In this document: positions 42,751 to 54,241 of the stretch, piece by piece | Position numbering within the stretch: position 1 is the first letter of the stretch | Layout of the letters: every line of letters starts with the position of its first letter | The notes under the pieces: generated by a model | Databases searched by the model: none | Told to the model about the DNA's origin: nothing | What the model saw: the letters and a program-made list of their open reading frames with translations, nothing else | Translations under genes and position numbers: made by a program | Source of the DNA: Blastomussa wellsi | Lineage: Eukaryota > Cnidaria > Anthozoa > Scleractinia > Plerogyridae | NCBI GenBank assembly: GCA_947652115.1 | Contig: OX393570.1 | Location: 5,095,845 to 5,159,844 of the forward strand | DNA length: 64,000 nucleotides | Direction of reading: 5' to 3'

Positions 42751-43132
42751 GGTACCCAGTGCTCGACACTAACTTTTCAGCTTACTAGCCAAAACAATTT
42801 TTTACTAGCCCAGTGTTGGTGTTGGCTAGGTCCGATAACAGTTGATCTTTAGCAAGACTTGCAAGCACAAAGCAAGAACCTTTCTTTGAACACATAATGT
42901 TGGTAATTTCATTGTTCTGAAATCAGTTCCAATAATAAAACAATTTTTGTGGAACATAGTCTGGTAGCATGAAATGCCCATGATGAACGAGTGGTTTGTC
43001 CTGCTTCGGCCAATTTCGTTTTGTTTACTAGCTAGCCAAAGTGGGTAGTGGAAATCGAAAACCTACTAACCAACACTAAATTTCTACTAGTCTGTGGCTG
43101 GTTGGCTACCGTTAGTGTCGAGCCCTGGTACC
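42751..43132. mobile_element. MITE-like element ending GGTACC..GCTCGACACTAAC
   Basis: ggtacccagtgctcgacact (aac) at the left is mirrored by (gtt) agtgtcgagccctggtacc at the right. Inner segments also carry ctagcc / ggctag motifs in both orientations. About 382 bp, non-coding. Confidence 0.75.
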
Positions 43133-44170
43133 ACATCTAATTTCTTCAACCCCCCCTGGGGGGGACTCGCATATGAAAGGGGCAGGGATGCTTGTCGTCT
43201 CTCTTAGGGGTGTAAATTTCTGATCTTGGTCTCACTTGGTGTGCTCTGGGCAAAACGCCATTATATTTAGCCGTGAAGGTCTCATTTAGGGTTGCACACG
43301 AAGAAATATAAAAATATATAATTATTTAATATTCATATTTTTAATTCTATTTTAGGGGTCAAAAGAGCTTGGGCCACGCCCAGATTGGTCTCCTTTTGGG
43401 GTTTAATTCAAAATTTCCGACGAGCATCCCCACCCCTTTCATTTTATGTGAGTCTCCCCAGGCTTCAACTCCCCTTCCCCCTTTCAATGTTGTCGACGAT
43501 GTTATGTTGTGAAAAGAAAACCAGGTGAATGGCGAACACCACAGAACAACATTTATTAAGCAGGAGGTGGGGCGGGAGGTAAATTTAACAAATTGATGGC
43601 AGTTTTTCATGGTATGTCCTGTTATTTTTTTATTAATTTCATCATGGCACTTTCAAAGCAGCTGAGTATCAATGAGGCCATTAGTGTTTCACACCTCTTT
43701 TTTACTATTTCTGTTTCAAAATGTTTTATTTTTGTTGGCGTACTGAGTGAGTAGAGACTTGGCTCTCTGACACAGTGCCTCTCTCTTCTCAGGGTGGTCC
43801 CTTTGATGGTTGACGGTTAGAAATAAACTGTTTTGAGTCTTTTGACAGTTAACGGTTCAATTTATATCCATTTGACAGTTGACGGTTAATTCTATGGAAC
43901 GATTGTAACACGAAATTTAAGCGCAAATTGGGCTGTGATTCTTCATAAAACATTCAATTTCACCCATACAGTGCATAAACTAATTTAGTCCAAAATATGG
44001 TTTTGTAATTAAACTTTTTGCACTTCAGCTATGTAAATTAGCGTAATTGCATCACCTTTGTTACTGCTGGACGAATTAATCACCTGTTCCACCAAGTGAT
44101 CACTCAAAAAAGTCAATCATTTAGTTATATCCGAGACATTTAACGGCTAATAATGGCCATCCTCGGTGAC

Positions 44171-44560
44171 CCAGGGGCGAAAGTTTGCAAGAAGACGCAA
44201 GAGTGCCCCTGGGTGGCCAAACAATTTTTGTGGCCAATCAGAGGCAAGCATTCGAATGGGTCGTGGAACTACTCGTTTAAAGGAGCACAGTCACCATAAA
44301 CAAAGTTAACTTTGACAATCTATAAAATTGCCTTCAAATCAAAGGAATCCTTGAAATAGTAGTTTACTAAGGTAGAAAATACCAAAGATGCACCACTAAA
44401 CTAGGAAGAATCAAGGATGGCGTGGAATGAGGAAGATTGAGAAGGATTGTAATTGACACATTTGAAAAATTTAGGCTAAACTTTTCATCCGTGACCGAGC
44501 TCCTTTAAGTGCAGCATTCCAGGGGCACTCTTGTGTCGTCTTGTAAACTTTCGCCCCTGG
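44171..44560. mobile_element. Element with 42-bp terminal inverted repeats, containing a nested MITE
   Basis: ccaggggcgaaagtttgcaa ... gagtgcccctgg (44171-44212) is mirrored by ccaggggcactcttg ... aaactttcgcccctgg (44519-44560), with about four mismatches. Each terminal repeat itself begins and ends ccaggggc / gcccctgg. Confidence 0.8.
44277..44508. mobile_element. TTAA-flanked MITE (piggyBac-like), copy 1
   Basis: TTAAAGGAGCacagtcac at the left mirrors gtgaccgaGCTCCTTTAA at the right. TTAA borders suggest a piggyBac-type target. It is nested inside the element at 44171-44560. Inner phrases (caccaaagatgcac, ggaagattgagaaggattg) recur in the copy at 60847-61075. Confidence 0.7.
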
Positions 44561-45344
44561 CTTATTTGGCGGTTGACGGTAAAAATATTGCGTTTTTGGC
44601 GGTTAAGTTTTTTGTCATTTGATGGTTGAAGGTTAACCCCTTTGAGACCCCCCCAAACAAACGCCCTCCTGGAGCGTTACCTTGTGAAATACTAGCATGC
44701 TCAAAAAAAGGAGTTGTCACGGATAAGAAAGTGACCATCAAATCGAGTAAAATGAAAAGAAAAACAGTTGAAAAGAGCGAACGAACATAGTAACAACACA
44801 GCAAATACAAAATCAATACGGATCGACAAAAATTGAGGGAGATTAAAACAGATTGTGATTTTGGAGTGTTCAGGTAAACTCTGTACTAAAGTCATTATAC
44901 TGAAAATCTTTACTCGTGCAAAAAATGCTCCGGCAGAATTGTGAAGAAGATATCAAATGAAAATTTAACAGGGAGAGCAAACCATAATAGTTGGTTTCCC
45001 ATTTTTTTCAGGATCTTTCAGGAGATGGCTTGAGAATTTGAAAAAAAATTCAACTTTCAATCCACTTCCATCCTCCCCATCCATAACAACAGACGTCAGT
45101 AAACGATTTCAGTGCAGTGATATAGTCTTCGCTAAACCATTATTTTTCGTTTCCTTTGAGCGAAGTTAATGCTATGCTGACAGAAACGAACAATAATGAG
45201 CTATCAGCACTATCATAGGATTTATCTGGTTTTTGTCCAACAGTTAATTAAGACTGAAAACCTTCGCTGAAAAAATTTCCCCTCGAACATCAACTGGAGG
45301 CTATCAATCGAATTGTTGAAGGGAAAGTAAAATGATATTTAGTG

Positions 45345-45700
45345 TTGCAGCGATTTTTCCGAAACGCATTGGCAACCACAAATTAGCCATAGAGACAGGT
45401 CGTTATTCGAGACCGTTCAAGAAACCTGCAGAAAGAATTTGCCCAATCTGTAAAATAGAAATGGAGGATGAATACAATTTTCTAAATATATGCCCTGCTT
45501 ACCAGGAAAAACGTTGTTCGTTACTATATTATTTGGAAAAAGAATATAGAACAAAAGTAAGCAGAATGTCACCTAACAAAATATACATGTTTCTAAACCC
45601 CCCCTCCCCTCCCAGCGGAAACGCTAAAATACAAAAACTAATAGCAAAACATATATTTGAATGCTTTGAAAAAAGGAAAGAGAAAGACGGCAAAAAATAA
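45345..45700 (+). pseudogene. LINE C-terminal fragment
   Basis: The frame reads RIGNHKLAIETGRYSRPF and then ICPICKIEMEDEYNFLNICP, a CxxC...C zinc-ribbon-like C-terminus of a LINE reverse-transcriptase ORF, to TAA at 45698-45700. The in-frame ATG at 45332 is unlikely to be native. The 5' part is lost. Confidence 0.7.
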
Positions 45701-45789
45701 ATACTCTAGGAATCAAGTGTTTAGATGAGGCTATGTAAACACGGAAAAAATCCTCTATTGCTTTTATAAAATATTTCTTAAAAATACGC

Positions 45790-45890
45790 ACGAAGCTAAA
45801 ACGTCACAACCGTGTTTACATACTGTCATCTAAAGACACCTATCAACCAATGAGAGCGCGCGTAGTATCTCAGTTATTTTATAAAGGTAT
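45790..45890 (+). repeat. Interspersed repeat, copy C (ACGTCACAACCGTGTT family)
   Basis: aaaacgtcacaaccgtgttt, then gacacctatcaaccaatgag and cgtagtatctcagttatttt. Preceded at 45720-45750 by tgtttagatgaggctatgta, an end of the 40318-40472 type of MITE. Confidence 0.7.
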
Positions 45891-48800
45891 TTGGAGGTAT
45901 GTCGATGTGCGATGTTTAAGACACTAAATAAACAATGTACGTATTTATGTGCTGCGGGATGGGGTTTGGTTTTTCGAAGTTCTCCTTCCTTAAATAGGGT
46001 ATCATTTGGCATTCTTCGCGGTGTGATATTTGGACAGGGTACCTAAATTGGATTATTTGGCTACAATTTGCAGTGCGTAAACAACACTCTAAACAAAAAA
46101 GAAACGGTCTGTCAAACTGAAAACGTTGCGGAACGACAAAAAATTAACCTGTTTACATCGTTTTTAATTTTTTTTTTTCGTGAAAAGGGTGTCATTTTTC
46201 GGGTTTGGTCCCTAAATAGGGTATCAAATGAGGTTTACTTTATCCTTAAATAGGGTTAGGGTTTAAGAACCTTCGCGGCACAGACCTATCCAAAATTTAA
46301 GGGAGTACCCCCCGGATTATTGTTAGGTTTCCATTGGTATAAATACGTCTTGTATTTTTGCTTTTCTAGTAATACCCAAGACAGTGCATAGACAGCAGTA
46401 GTCAACTTTCCCTGAAGAGTAATATGTATACATTTTCGTAAAGAAAATTCATGGAAAATGTCTAGGAGATAATTCCAAGGCATTAGCAGGCATGACGACT
46501 CTTGATAACAGTCTAAAACCAAGAACCACGAACGCGTTGCCTTTTGTTTGTTCTTTCAAAAATTAAGCAGATCAATGCATGGGAGCTTCATGTGTTTATA
46601 ACAAGGATTTTACTGTCTGTGGTCAACGCATGACGAATTACGATTTTAAGTCCATTCCAAGTCGTTGCATCGTGCAGAAGGCGAAAGAGATGTGGAAATA
46701 ATCACGTTAGAGATATAGAGTGTAGTCTTGATTTACCGCCAAATTCTCAAAGCTAACGCTACACGAAATAAATGGTATAAGGGAGAGTTAATATTATGTT
46801 CTTAGGACGATGTTGAACAAAATGCACATTTGACACGAATGCCCAAAAAATCTTCCTGCGTTATGCTCAAATGGGTGAGGAATTTGGTGCAGAAAAATTT
46901 GAAGGCATCCCCTGCCGAAAATATTGTTGTCTGCATTTTTTCAATTGTACACTTTTTAAGACCTGCTTAAAATGCTTAGGCTAGTTCTCGAGTCTAGCAC
47001 TGAAAAGGAGGATTAATTAAGGCGGATTATTAAAGACTTGGTTTTCAATGAAAACCAGACAAAGGCCCATTTCCAATTAGCTAACATTTATTGATTTGTG
47101 TCAGTAATGACCGTGGCATTTAGCCAACGCGAAGAGGCTGTTTTGATTGTTTGATTGTTAGAAATGGTTAAAACGTACCGTATAATATCGGAAGTATACT
47201 GAAAAAGAACCTCCGAAGTGTAGGTATTAAAACGGATTTGTTATCACAAGGTTTACTTCAAAGATAATTAAGCGTCACGAATGATATAGCTTGCCTCAAA
47301 GGGATGGAACAGCGTTTCTGCACGCAAGTTTTTGGCACGGAGCTTTCGATTGCCTAAGGCTGAATAATGTTTACTCACGAACGTGTACACAGCGCAGTTG
47401 TTATAAACTGTAAATTTTGGACAAACTACTCAGCTTTCCTTTGCTGTTTCGCCAAACTTGCATTGTTCTATATACTAAACGCTAAAGAGATAGCGAAGCA
47501 TCTTTTCTTCAATGCTCTAGACGCTAAACACTAATTCAAACACGCATGTTTTTCGAGATTCGAAAACAGCAAAATGGTGTCTAAAGTGGCCGACAATTGA
47601 AGCTGCAACCTTAATTGATTTAGAATACGGCATGGGTTTGTTGACAGCTTTTTGTTTTTAGGGGCGTTTAATATATATCCATGCACCCCAAGTGAGAAAT
47701 TTGAGAGCAATGCTTAGAAAAAATATACTTTGGAAAGCAGATACACTGTAATAGCCAGAGTGTGCAAGAAAAATAATCATTAACATTTATTACACAAGTC
47801 ATTTACTTCGCATTTCTCCTTCCTGCTAAGTAAAGAAAGGGTCGTTGTGAAACGCTTCTATTTTATCTAAAAAATTCATTTCAACCACAGTTGCCAGCTT
47901 TCCTCGTTAAAAAAACATACACCTATACCACCAAAGTAATCTTCGCTGTGTTCAAGTGACCACGTTACTAGCTCTGGAAAGGAAAAGCCCGCAACCCTCG
48001 CTATTAAAAAGCCACTAATTGCTGGTAGTATTTCCGCATACATGCAGCAGGACAGAAAAGGTTTTATTGATCAAAATCTCACCCTGCTTGCTAGTCTCAA
48101 TCGTTCACCTGTCGCTAAACTGTGCTACAAGACTGAAATACTAGAAAAGTTGCCCGAGTATATTCGGGACGCTCAGTTATACAATGTATGTCACCTTCAA
48201 TTGATTGTCGGGCAAATATGTCCAGACCAACCATAAAGAGCTATTAAAATCAGTCCAGCCGAAATAATATACTCTGACCCAGTGTAACTTTGTTTTCTCG
48301 CAACCAAAATTGAAAAAGTGCCCATTTTGAGGTTAAATTTTGTAACGCCCCCCTGCATAGCCTTCTTTCACTTTCTAAAAAAGACACAACTAGAAAGTTT
48401 CTTCTGTGAAATGCACTTACTAAGAATTCGAGAACATTCTCTTCGTCTTATAATAGCATTCTGATCAAACCCGAGTAGGGGCTTATCCTATTACGTCCAG
48501 CAATGTTAACATAAATGGAATTTTCTACATTGTATAGAAGTTATGTAAGGGTGGCAGTATTTACCCTCATTTTAGGACAACGTTAAAGCGAACAGGAAAC
48601 AAAGTTAACAGTAAGTTATGTTTAAGCGAAAGCGTGCCTTTTTGCTACCGGACCGCGACCGCCCGTGTGCTCGGTGAGGTGCCTCGCTGATAGTCACACC
48701 TGTTACTGAATTGTTTGTTGGTACGATGCCCTTGATGCCATGTAACAAAAAAGGAATTATTCCTGTCTGTTTTACTCTCTTCAGGCAAATTTTCAGTCAG

Positions 48801-51800
48801 CGAGGACCGCACGGTAAACGAAAATTTATCCGAGTTCTTTCTGGGTTCTTGAAAATGGCTGAAAATCCATGAGTTACGTTTACCAAGTGGTAGCTGATTG
48901 GTTAATTTTAAAAGCCACAACCGCGCCCTGTTCCAGAACAAAGATGTGTGTTTTCAAAAAAACAAGCTTACAAAGTTGAAGTGCAGCTCTTGATGCGTGG
49001 TTGCGTGGCAAGAAAGCATATTTTAGTTTTCCATTTAGCAGGTGTTTGTAGTCGCAGCTGGACGGTTCTTATTGTGTTGTAACAAATACGCGTTGTTTTT
49101 GTTCTAGTTTCCTGCCAGAGCAATAGACAGCCAGTGTTTTTGTTTTTCCATGACGTTGCGGTTTATTGCTTTCGCGCGGTGGAAAATTTATGTGGTGTCT
49201 GACTCGGCGAGATGAACTTAGTTTTGACAACAGACAGTTTCCTGTGGTGCCTGACTTTCTCAACGCGAGAAAACGATAAATATCGGCTGATATTACAAAA
49301 TTGTTTATTTGCCAAAACTTGTTTCAAAACAACGCAATGAATTTGGCAGGGAATAGGCGATGTTTGGACGTAATTGCAAAATGTGCTATCGTTTCTGCAA
49401 CAAGCGGCTTTATGGTAAAAAAAGTCACGTAATGTCTCTGGCTCCTGGGAAATTCTTGAAAAGGCACGAATGGTTCATTTGTTTATGTACGTCGCGGGAT
49501 ATTACGTGAATTAATGTTACATAACCATGTAGCGTTTTATCAATGCGTAGCATGCTTGAGTGAAATCTTTTCGAGCATAACCGGCAAATCACAGCATGAA
49601 AGAGTATTTAGATTTTTTTTGTTCTCCCTTTTTTCAATGTTCAGTTGACAAATGACTAATTGGTTGTCGATTCACTCTACGCTGTGTTGTTTCCCAGCGT
49701 TGCTGTGAACTGAAAAAGCGCGCTGTGGCGCTGTTGTAGCAAATTTGCAAGTTTTCGAGACAAACGTAATCCTGTTGCGGACGAGCGATCAACTGCCGCG
49801 ATCACTGTTATATAAACACAGCGCGCGTGAAACAATACGACTTCACCGCGACAGGTGTGTTTGCTAATAAAGAGAATGGATTCAACGCTTTAAGCTTTTG
49901 TGAGCAGAACATGTATTTTTCTCACGGGTTGTTCCCACGACCCCGCTTTAGGCTAGCATTTAATAATCGCGAAACCGTTGCGAACAAGAAAGGCGACGTC
50001 ACTGACAATTTTTTCCTTGTCGGGTACGAGGGCCGTTTGAGGTATTTGGATTTTAGCGCGGCATTTAGCCGAGATTAATGAGAAATAAACGAGGTGCGAA
50101 ACATCGGAGATGGTAGAGCCCCTCTTAGCAAAAATTCTTCGGTACTCTTTGAGAGTGTCAATCCGCCCGCATTGTAACATTTTAGACAAACAGCACGCTC
50201 GATTCCAACATGCTAAACGGCACAGGGGTCCGACGGAAGGAATACTCGGCAGTAGACCATATATCCCGTTGAATCACATGTACAGAGGGGTTAATTTAGC
50301 TGCGTGTGTACGCTATAGTTTTAATTTACTGTTCTGTATATTGGGCGTACAACTTCAATTGCGAGCACGTGCTTGGCGGAGAGCCTTCTTCCACGAGGCA
50401 AGCGAAACGAGCATAATGATTTTACATCTTGCGGCTTTTGTGTTCATCCCTTGGCCAATTTTCGTTGCATGTGAACCGATTGGGAGATCACGTTTCTGGG
50501 GGCTTGCTACATGTGCCCTCCGAATTGAGTTCAAAACAGTTCACTTTTAACTGAAAAAACATCCTTTCAACTTGTTTGTGTCGCAATTGTTTATTGTTTA
50601 GCTTTATACTGTTAAAAAAGAAAACATCGTACAAAATTAAATGATGGCTATGTTGCCACCTGTATGTGTGTGTACATGTTTTGAAGTTCAAGGTTACCAG
50701 TCGGGAAGAAATGTTGTCCAATGTGAACATTTCTTAGCTCACGAAAGCGATGCTTTTACCAGCCTCTAACATAGTTTCTCCTGTTAAAATCGTTCTCCAA
50801 ACTGAATCCTCTAAACATTTACAGCGCCCAACACTGGATCGGTGTTTTTGTTTCTTTTAGTTACTATTTATCGGAAAGATTAGTTATCATGAGAGCCTTG
50901 TTTCAATCCAGAAAATTAAATTCATTGTGTATAAAAACCGCGATAAATTTTAGCAGATATGTTATTTAGTATCATTGTGAACATTCGTTGCCTGAAGCAA
51001 AAAGTTGATAGGTGCAATTAGTTTTGATATATGTCACTTTTTGCATTTTAAATTTGTTAAGTGTTTTTTCTTTGTATTTGAGGCGGCCCCCGCTTTTTCA
51101 CAGACCGTGGTCCGCATTGTTCAACGCAGTTTTGAATAGTTCGTCCCTTGATTTGCGTTGCCTAGTAAATTTTATCTCCGAATCTGGAAATTTCGTGTTT
51201 GATAAAAATAGCGTGTCTCCGGAGAAATCAATAAGCAAATTTACATCAAGTGATAAACGGAATTCTAATCGTATTTTCAGATTTTCTCTTTCTGTCAGCT
51301 CTTTGCATACCTAATGATTTGCTTTGATTAGAGATTGTCTTAAAGAGAAACCGGCTTATGCTATTAAGGTTTTAAGTAGCTGGGAAAAAAGTGAACAATT
51401 TTACGTTCACATCGCTTGACTTTTTGGAACACTGGCAATCCTTACACAATTTTCCCAACCGTTCTTTATGAAAAGAGATCGGAATGGACTCTTTCCCGTC
51501 TTCCTGTGAGTTTTGATTTCTTCGGGCGAAGGCCAGTAATATACAATTTTGTTTTCCCAATTTGCAATTTAAAAGCGTGTCCAGCGAAAACGCACCCAAC
51601 GCTGCCTTGTAACAAGTATCACCTTTTCTATTCAGTCTTCTATAGATTAAACTAAGAGCAACATTTCTGCTAATGAGGGTATTCAATTATTTTTTTCTGG
51701 GGAAAAGAAAAACAAGGTATTATAGAGCTACTGCCCTATGTTCACAAAATGGCGAAATACTTTTGCTAATCATAAAAATGCTACGATACGTTTTCACAAA

Positions 51801-51894
51801 GCAGATTTTAAAAGCGATAGATATGCGAAGATTGCAAGCGTTTCTGCAAGTGTTCAGATCGTAAGGAACGTGGCACCATAGAGCGGTTCTCACT

Positions 51895-52160
51895 TCAGTG
51901 TCGAAGGTAATTCTGCGTTTGCTTCGGTTTTACATTACTTCGCTTAGTGATTGGTTTAAAAATCTCGCGCCACTTTTTCAACCAAACAGGAGTAAAACTA
52001 AAACCAATCGTGACTCGCGCGCTCACGTTTTCCCGCGCTTTGTGTCGGCCACGTGTAATTACTTCGAGTTTTGATTGGTTCGCTGGATTGTCGGTGTTTT
52101 GTGTGATTGGCCAAAGAAATTACTTTGGTTTTACGACTCTCAACTGAAACTCGCCCTATG
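51895..52160. repeat. Probable interspersed repeat with internal ATTGGTT / CCAAT motifs
   Basis: tagtgattggtttaaaaatc and cgcgcgctcacgttttcccg lead to gagttttgattggttcgctg and gtgattggccaaagaaatta. Repeated gattgg and aattacttyg motifs in both halves suggest a degenerate repeat; the family is not proven from one copy. Confidence 0.4.
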
Positions 52161-54220
52161 AAAACAAACAGAAAACACGATAAAACTAACTAAAAATACA
52201 CGGCGGGATGTTGGAGATCGATATACAATGGTGGTGCCATAAGGTGTGTCTGGATGGTCGATTTCGCTTTCTCGCGTCGTAACATGCGGGCGTTGTCCTC
52301 TCGCGTGCCATTTTCAAACCAAAAAGTTATTTTGAATGTGCGGTAATTCATGCCTTCAATTGTTCAATTGTACGCTCGCGAAATAGTGATGTCCAGCTAC
52401 ACGTGTCGCGGGAAAAAAACATGATCGCTTGTTTTTGAAACAAGGTGACTCTCGCTTATTTGATCTGTATCTAGATTGCTGTGACCGTCATTTTTGCTAT
52501 AAGATGCCTCCGGGCGATTAGCAGTTTTTGGTTCATTTGAGCTAGGTCTAATTCCTTGTCCGCTAGACATAACAAATTATGTTTTTCATTTCAGTGTTGG
52601 GTTATGCGGGGGCTTTGATGTCATGACAAACATACTACACTAGAAAGATCCGCATTGTTTTAGTGTGAGCTGCAATCTGTGCGATACCATCACTAGTTCT
52701 AGTTTTAGTCAATTTAGAAAAATTAGAATGATTTACGGCATAAAAATTGCTCGTGTTCAGGGCAAGCAAACAAAGGTACTGAAATTTACGATTGTTAAAC
52801 GGCACTTCAAGAATAAAATTCGAATAACAACCTGGTGATTTTGCCATTTAGGTTTAACTCGTAGCACCCACTTGCTTTCCTGTTGAAAACGAGGTTAAAA
52901 TCGATGGCAATTTTAACGAAACCTTCGCGAAACACGAGGTTTAATAAACAAACGACAGTGCTACACGTGCGATATTCGTCATCATCATGATGAGTACAAT
53001 TCTTTTGGCGTTCTTCGTTCATTTAGATAAATAGAATAAGTTGAAAAATGTGTCTAAATAATTGAAAAATGCGTCAATTCTCCTTGTTTGAGTTAAGGTA
53101 ACACCAGTCAACGTGTGATGGTTTTGTGTTTAATCAGCGGAAAGGCTTAGAAAACAGCCCTAAATTTACAGACACCTATCAACTGGACAACCGATATGTA
53201 TTTCGATATTATGCATTGACCTAGGGACCCTGTTTCATATTGAGAAGTGCGCCATACCCCTCAATCAAATATCTCGAGCTGCCCCGAGAACGAGGGGGTC
53301 ATCAGCGCGCGCGCTAGCTCGCGTGGATTATTCGCTATTCACTATTTCAGTGCTTAAAATAGTGGGTGTTTCATTGCTTGTCCAAAGCGTTCTGCGGTAA
53401 AATAATATGCAAGTTATATTGTTTTAAGACCGAGACCGCCAAGGCCTCTTTTGTTAAGCGTTATACTGGCTTATAATAACGATAAGTAGTCTAATCAAGC
53501 CGAACCTTTAGTTTTACTTCTTCCCTGAGGGCGGGCACGGAAGCAGGCACGCCGTTAGCGCAAAATGCACTGAAATATCGTGTTCCGCACTGTAGCTTCA
53601 TTCCACTGTTGAATAAGGGAGATCTAATTAAAAGATATCGTTCAGTTGAGATTGAACACTTTCACACCCTTAAACCATATCTATGGTGCGACACGCCTTG
53701 GAAATGACTGCATCTAGGTCACGTTACGTTGAGAGAAAATTTCAAAACCGGAGCTTCAAAGATGATTCATCAACTGCGCGAGTTGGTTTTACTCTTTTTT
53801 GTTCCCACAGGGAAACAAATGTGTGATGTTGCTGCAGCAGTCGGTTGCTGTGGACATTTTTCAGACAGTAAACTTTATATAAATAAATTGCTTTGATTTC
53901 AGCATTGTGTCTAAATCGTTATCTTAACTATCATGTTCTCGCGTTAGCGCGCTTAATTGAACAGCTTTGATACAGTCAGACAATAGAAAATTTGAGTCTG
54001 TGCGGAAGAAGCCTAATTACTAGCGGCGAGAACTTTTGTCGGCGGTTTCACAGCACACTGAGCTGCACAGAATGTATTCTTTGTTTTCTCGTGGTTATAA
54101 TATATTTTATATTTTTGGATTAACGACTGTTCCCTCTCTGGTACAAGTGCTTCTTCCGGTCCGCGCCCCATCGGTCTCAGACAATTGCCCGCGGTTGTCT
54201 TAAGATATTGCTTAGCAACA

Positions 54221-54241
54221 TGACGTCATCGTGTGACGTCA
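54221..54241. promoter_or_regulatory. Pair of perfect CRE palindromes
   Basis: TGACGTCA occurs twice, at 54221-54228 and 54234-54241, with a further ctgacgc half-site at 54244-54250. These are binding sites for CREB/ATF-type bZIP factors. No start codon or exon is seen nearby. Confidence 0.5.

Larger units (their letters stand above)
40901..46500. other. Repeat-rich region downstream of the dynein light chain exons
   Basis: A mosaic of SINE fragments, MITEs and a LINE tail listed separately. The missing last dynein light chain exon would be expected here but was not recognised. Motifs such as gttgacggtta recur at 43810-43900 and 44565-44640. A segment at 43139-43480 looks like another interspersed repeat. 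Confidence 0.5.

Noticed and set aside
50110..50550. 146-codon open frame, containing NLLFCILG, considered as the missing dynein light chain exon
   Set aside because: No acceptor in the right phase, and the residues do not continue with the aromatic-rich Tctex1 C-terminus.
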